Source: an uncultured Opitutia bacterium (GTDB lineage: Bacteria; Verrucomicrobiota; Verrucomicrobiia; Opitutales; Opitutaceae). Taken from it: DNA of 64,000 bases. The notes below the pieces were generated by a model. That model had not been told where the DNA came from. It saw only the letters and a list, made by a program, of their open reading frames with translations, and did not search any database. Every line of letters begins with the position of its first letter. Positions within the stretch are counted from its first letter, which is position 1. Below are positions 61,973-64,000 of the stretch, in pieces. The translations under genes and the position numbers were made by a program. The stretch spans positions 37,261-101,260 of the forward strand of contig CALFZM010000082.1 of the NCBI GenBank assembly GCA_937952235.1, in the 5' to 3' direction.

Positions 61973-62957
61973 TCGTCCGGGTTCCCTGCCTCACCCGGGC
62001 GCTGGCGCCCCGTCCGAACCCGGGCCAGCGGGTGCGCGGCACCTCCGTCACGGCGCGCAGCGCTTCGCGCGGGCGTCGCGGCGCCGGTCCCTGCCCCAGG
62101 AGATGCGCCAGCATCCGGGCGTCGTACGGCGCGTGCACCTTCACGTCGTTGTCGAAATAGACGAAAACATCCCGCCCCTTCCCGCGGGACGGCAGCGCCG
62201 GTCCGTGCCGCCGCGCTCCCGGAGCGTCGGTCCCCTTCGCCCACGCCTCCAGCTTTCGCGCCCAGCGGCGCAGCGCCCCCGTGCCGTACCCCGACGCGTA
62301 CAGCTCCTCGTCGCCATGCAACCGCACGTACATGAAATCCGCGGTCACGTCCTCGATGACCGGCCAGCGCCCCGCCGTATCCGCCACCACCACCGCGACC
62401 TCATGCCGGCGCAGGAGCGCGATGAACTCCGGGGTGGCAAACGACGGATGCCGCACCTCCAACGCGTGCCGCAGTCGCCGCGGCCGGTCGATGCGCAGCC
62501 AGGCCCGGTGGCGGAGACGGCCATCATGCTTCCGCGCCCGCGCCTGGGCCTCGACGGTGGTCCGGGGAAGATCGGAGAGAAACGCGTCGAGCCGTTCCGG
62601 TCGAAACGGGAGGCTGGGCGGGAGCTGCCAGAGGCACGGCCCCAGGGCGGAACCCAGCCGCAGGACGCCGGACGCGTAGAAATTCGCGAGCGGCGCGCGC
62701 GTGTCCTGCAGGCGCTTGATGTGGGTGATGAACCGGGGCCCCTTCACCGCGAAGACAAACTCCTCCGGCACCGCCTCGCGCCACGCGCCATAGCTGGCGG
62801 GCGACTGCAGCGAGTGGAACGACCCGTTGATCTCGAGCGTCGCGAAGCGGCTGCCGACGTACTCCAGTTCCCGCCGCTGCGGGAGATCGGGCGGATAGAA
62901 CACGCCGCGCCACGGTGCATAGCGCCAGCCGGAGATGCCGATTCGTATCCTCGCCAT
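61947..62957 (-). CDS. DUF72 (YecE-like) protein
   Basis: 336 residues from the ATG at 62957. 'MARIRIGISGWRYAPWRGVF' is the family start; 'GSRFATLEINGSFHSLQSPA', 'FVFAVKGPRFITHIKRLQDT', 'FMYVRLHGDEELYASGYGTG' and 'DVFVYFDNDVKVHAPYDARM' are conserved in this TIM-barrel family of unknown function. The last residues (AHSIFL) are coded by the family-2 repeat, so the C-terminus has been changed by the repeat. Longer than the usual 240-290 residues. Confidence 0.9.
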   Translation of the reverse strand: MARIRIGISGWRYAPWRGVFYPPDLPQRRELEYVGSRFATLEINGSFHSLQSPASYGAWREAVPEEFVFAVKGPRFITHIKRLQDTRAPLANFYASGVLRLGSALGPCLWQLPPSLPFRPERLDAFLSDLPRTTVEAQARARKHDGRLRHRAWLRIDRPRRLRHALEVRHPSFATPEFIALLRRHEVAVVVADTAGRWPVIEDVTADFMYVRLHGDEELYASGYGTGALRRWARKLEAWAKGTDAPGARRHGPALPSRGKGRDVFVYFDNDVKVHAPYDARMLAHLLGQGPAPRRPREALRAVTEVPRTRWPGFGRGASARVRQGTRTIRAHSIFL

Positions 62958-63052
62958 GGTGACGCCAGGCGGCCGGCGGACGCGCCCGGGCCTGGAAACA
63001 GGCCACGGCACATCGCCGGCCGCGAAGTTTATCCCCCGGATTTCCGGCGCCC

Positions 63053-63574
63053 TTACTTCTCGTCGTCCTCTTCGTCGCCTCCCGCCGCCAGGGCCTCGAC
63101 ATCGAGTTCGAGCGCGATCTCGGTCAGCGCCTTGTCCGTCCGCCCTTCGTCATCGAGCGTCTCCTGCAGCACCTCGGCGACTTCGTCCTCGCCGATGAGC
63201 TCGGCGAGCGTCCGGGCCGTGCCGTAGCCGGCGATCTCGTAATGCTCCACGCGCTGCGCCGCGCCGATCAGCGCGAGGTCCCGCATCGTCGGGGTCGCGT
63301 CCTCCTCGATCGCCTCCTTCCCCTCCTCCACCAGGCCCTCCATCGCCTTGCACTTCTTGCCGCGCAGGGACGCGCCGAGTTCCTCCCCGACGCGTTCGAG
63401 CCGTGCGACGTGCTCCTCCGTCTCGGCGAGGTGCTGGGTGAACGCGGACTTGAGTTCCTCGGCGGAGGCCGCCTTGGCCATCTTGGGAAGCGCCTTGAGG
63501 AGCTGGCTCTCGGCGCTGAACAGGTCTTTCAATTCTTCGACCAGGAGGTCGCGTGGAGTTCTGATTTTTGGCAT
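63053..63574 (-). CDS. Ferritin-like YciE/DUF892 protein
   Basis: 173 residues from the ATG at 63574. 'LLVEELKDLFSAESQLLKAL', 'LAETEEHVARLERVGEELG' and 'GAAQRVEHYEIAGYGTARTL' carry the Glu/His pairs of a diiron four-helix bundle. The acidic tail (AGGDEEDDEK) is typical. E. coli YciE is induced in stationary phase and osmotic stress (RpoS). The gene is alone, 160 bp from the Rieske gene upstream on the same strand and 95 bp ahead of the DUF72 gene. No clear SD. Confidence 0.93.
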   Translation of the reverse strand: MPKIRTPRDLLVEELKDLFSAESQLLKALPKMAKAASAEELKSAFTQHLAETEEHVARLERVGEELGASLRGKKCKAMEGLVEEGKEAIEEDATPTMRDLALIGAAQRVEHYEIAGYGTARTLAELIGEDEVAEVLQETLDDEGRTDKALTEIALELDVEALAAGGDEEDDEK

Positions 63575-63734
63575 AAGAAAAGAGAGGAGGTGACACCGCC
63601 CTTCGCCTGCTGGGCGCGGCGACGAGCCCAGCTAACAGACCGACCGTGCCTCGGCGGGTTCGTCTGCCGTCCTCCCGACCGTGACATCCCGGAATGGCGG
63701 CGCGCGGGGGCCGGGAAAAGTTCCGCCGCTGGCG

Positions 63735-64000
63735 TCAGGGGACGATCTTCGGCAGCGGCGCCTCGGCCGGTCCGGAGATCACATCCCCCGACGGCGTGAA
63801 GCGGGAACCGTGGCACGGGCAATCCCAGGTGCGCTCCGCCTCGTTCCACGCCACGATGCACTTCAGGTGCGTGCAGACGGCCGAGCAGAGTGACAGGCCG
63901 CCATCCTCCTGCCGGTGCGCCGCGACCTTGTGTCCGTTCAGCGAGATGACCCGGCCTTCGCCGCGGGCGATCTCTCCGAGCGCCACGCGATCGGCCGGCG
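63735..64000 (-). CDS. Rieske-type C-terminal domain of an FAD oxidoreductase (cut by window edge)
   Basis: The C-terminal 88 codons of a leftward gene whose start lies beyond 64000. The frame is open to the edge and a GTG at 63986 is probably internal. A Rieske [2Fe-2S] site is complete: 'VCTHLKCIVAWNEAERTWD' (Cys-x-His) and 'CPCHGSRFTPSGDVISGPA' (Cys-x-x-His). The lead-in 'ALGEIARGEG' resembles the linker joining an FAD-dependent oxidoreductase (YhfW-like) to its C-terminal Rieske domain, so the missing part should hold an FAD-binding Rossmann domain. Confidence 0.88.
   Translation of the reverse strand, partial: PADRVALGEIARGEGRVISLNGHKVAAHRQEDGGLSLCSAVCTHLKCIVAWNEAERTWDCPCHGSRFTPSGDVISGPAEAPLPKIVP

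Overview
The window is bacterial chromosome of very high GC content, with almost every base in a gene. It comes from a Gram-negative organism: a Kdo transferase for LPS (WaaA), signal peptides, a lipoprotein and a YdbH/YnbE/YdbL-type envelope trio. The gene content points to Verrucomicrobiota, most likely Opitutaceae or a close relative. The main clues are secreted Ig-like proteins with a C-terminal 'RLINLS.R...IRG.GPTL...EIYEVP' domain, the phoH / 7TM-HD / ybeY order, and a compact helicase with a DinG-type Fe-S core. This assignment is inference from gene content; there is no rRNA in the window.

Layout. 1-11.9 kb: start of a probable SNF2-type helicase (cut by the left edge), waaA, a periplasmic M16 peptidase, fabF, a HIT hydrolase, then the phoH / 7TM-HD phosphodiesterase / ybeY run. 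12.2-18.1 kb: a secreted Ig-like protein, a DUF502 membrane protein, a RecO-like protein translationally coupled to a nuclease-helicase fusion, and a Tat-exported TIM-barrel protein. 18.4-27.3 kb: export and degradation genes (sialidase-like, acetyl-esterase-like, a very large subtilase with a PQQ-type beta-propeller, a sugar-isomerase-like TIM barrel). The subtilase gene carries a frameshift. 27.4-33.7 kb: rpsU with a clear promoter and terminator, dnaE (an in-frame palindromic insertion plus an apparent +1 frameshift), an RsmB-like methyltransferase and a second methyltransferase. 33.9-50.3 kb: a metallopeptidase/TPR protein, a lipase-like hydrolase, ald, folA, a gamma carbonic anhydrase, a CNT nucleoside transporter, the ydbH-ynbE-ydbL trio, glgP, mutL (with a worn endonuclease site), an MFS carrier and argH. 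50.3-64 kb: a region rich in stress and DNA-maintenance genes: YqjD-like, PrcB-like, a thiamine-binding-type protein, a Cys-rich copper-storage-like protein, an FAD oxidoreductase, LigD POL-PE, Ku, a free-standing DNA ligase, DUF748, a small basic protein, topoisomerase IB, DUF72, a YciE ferritin-like protein and the Rieske end of an oxidoreductase.

The most striking non-coding signal is a family of about 75-bp palindromic elements (seven copies, each built as two hairpins inside an outer inverted repeat). Six of the seven lie between convergent genes. A second, different palindromic repeat has two copies, also in convergent junctions. Every convergent gap of 120 bp or more in the window holds one of these elements, while the shorter convergent gaps hold none. 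I see no tRNA, rRNA, CRISPR array, transposase, integrase or prophage gene.
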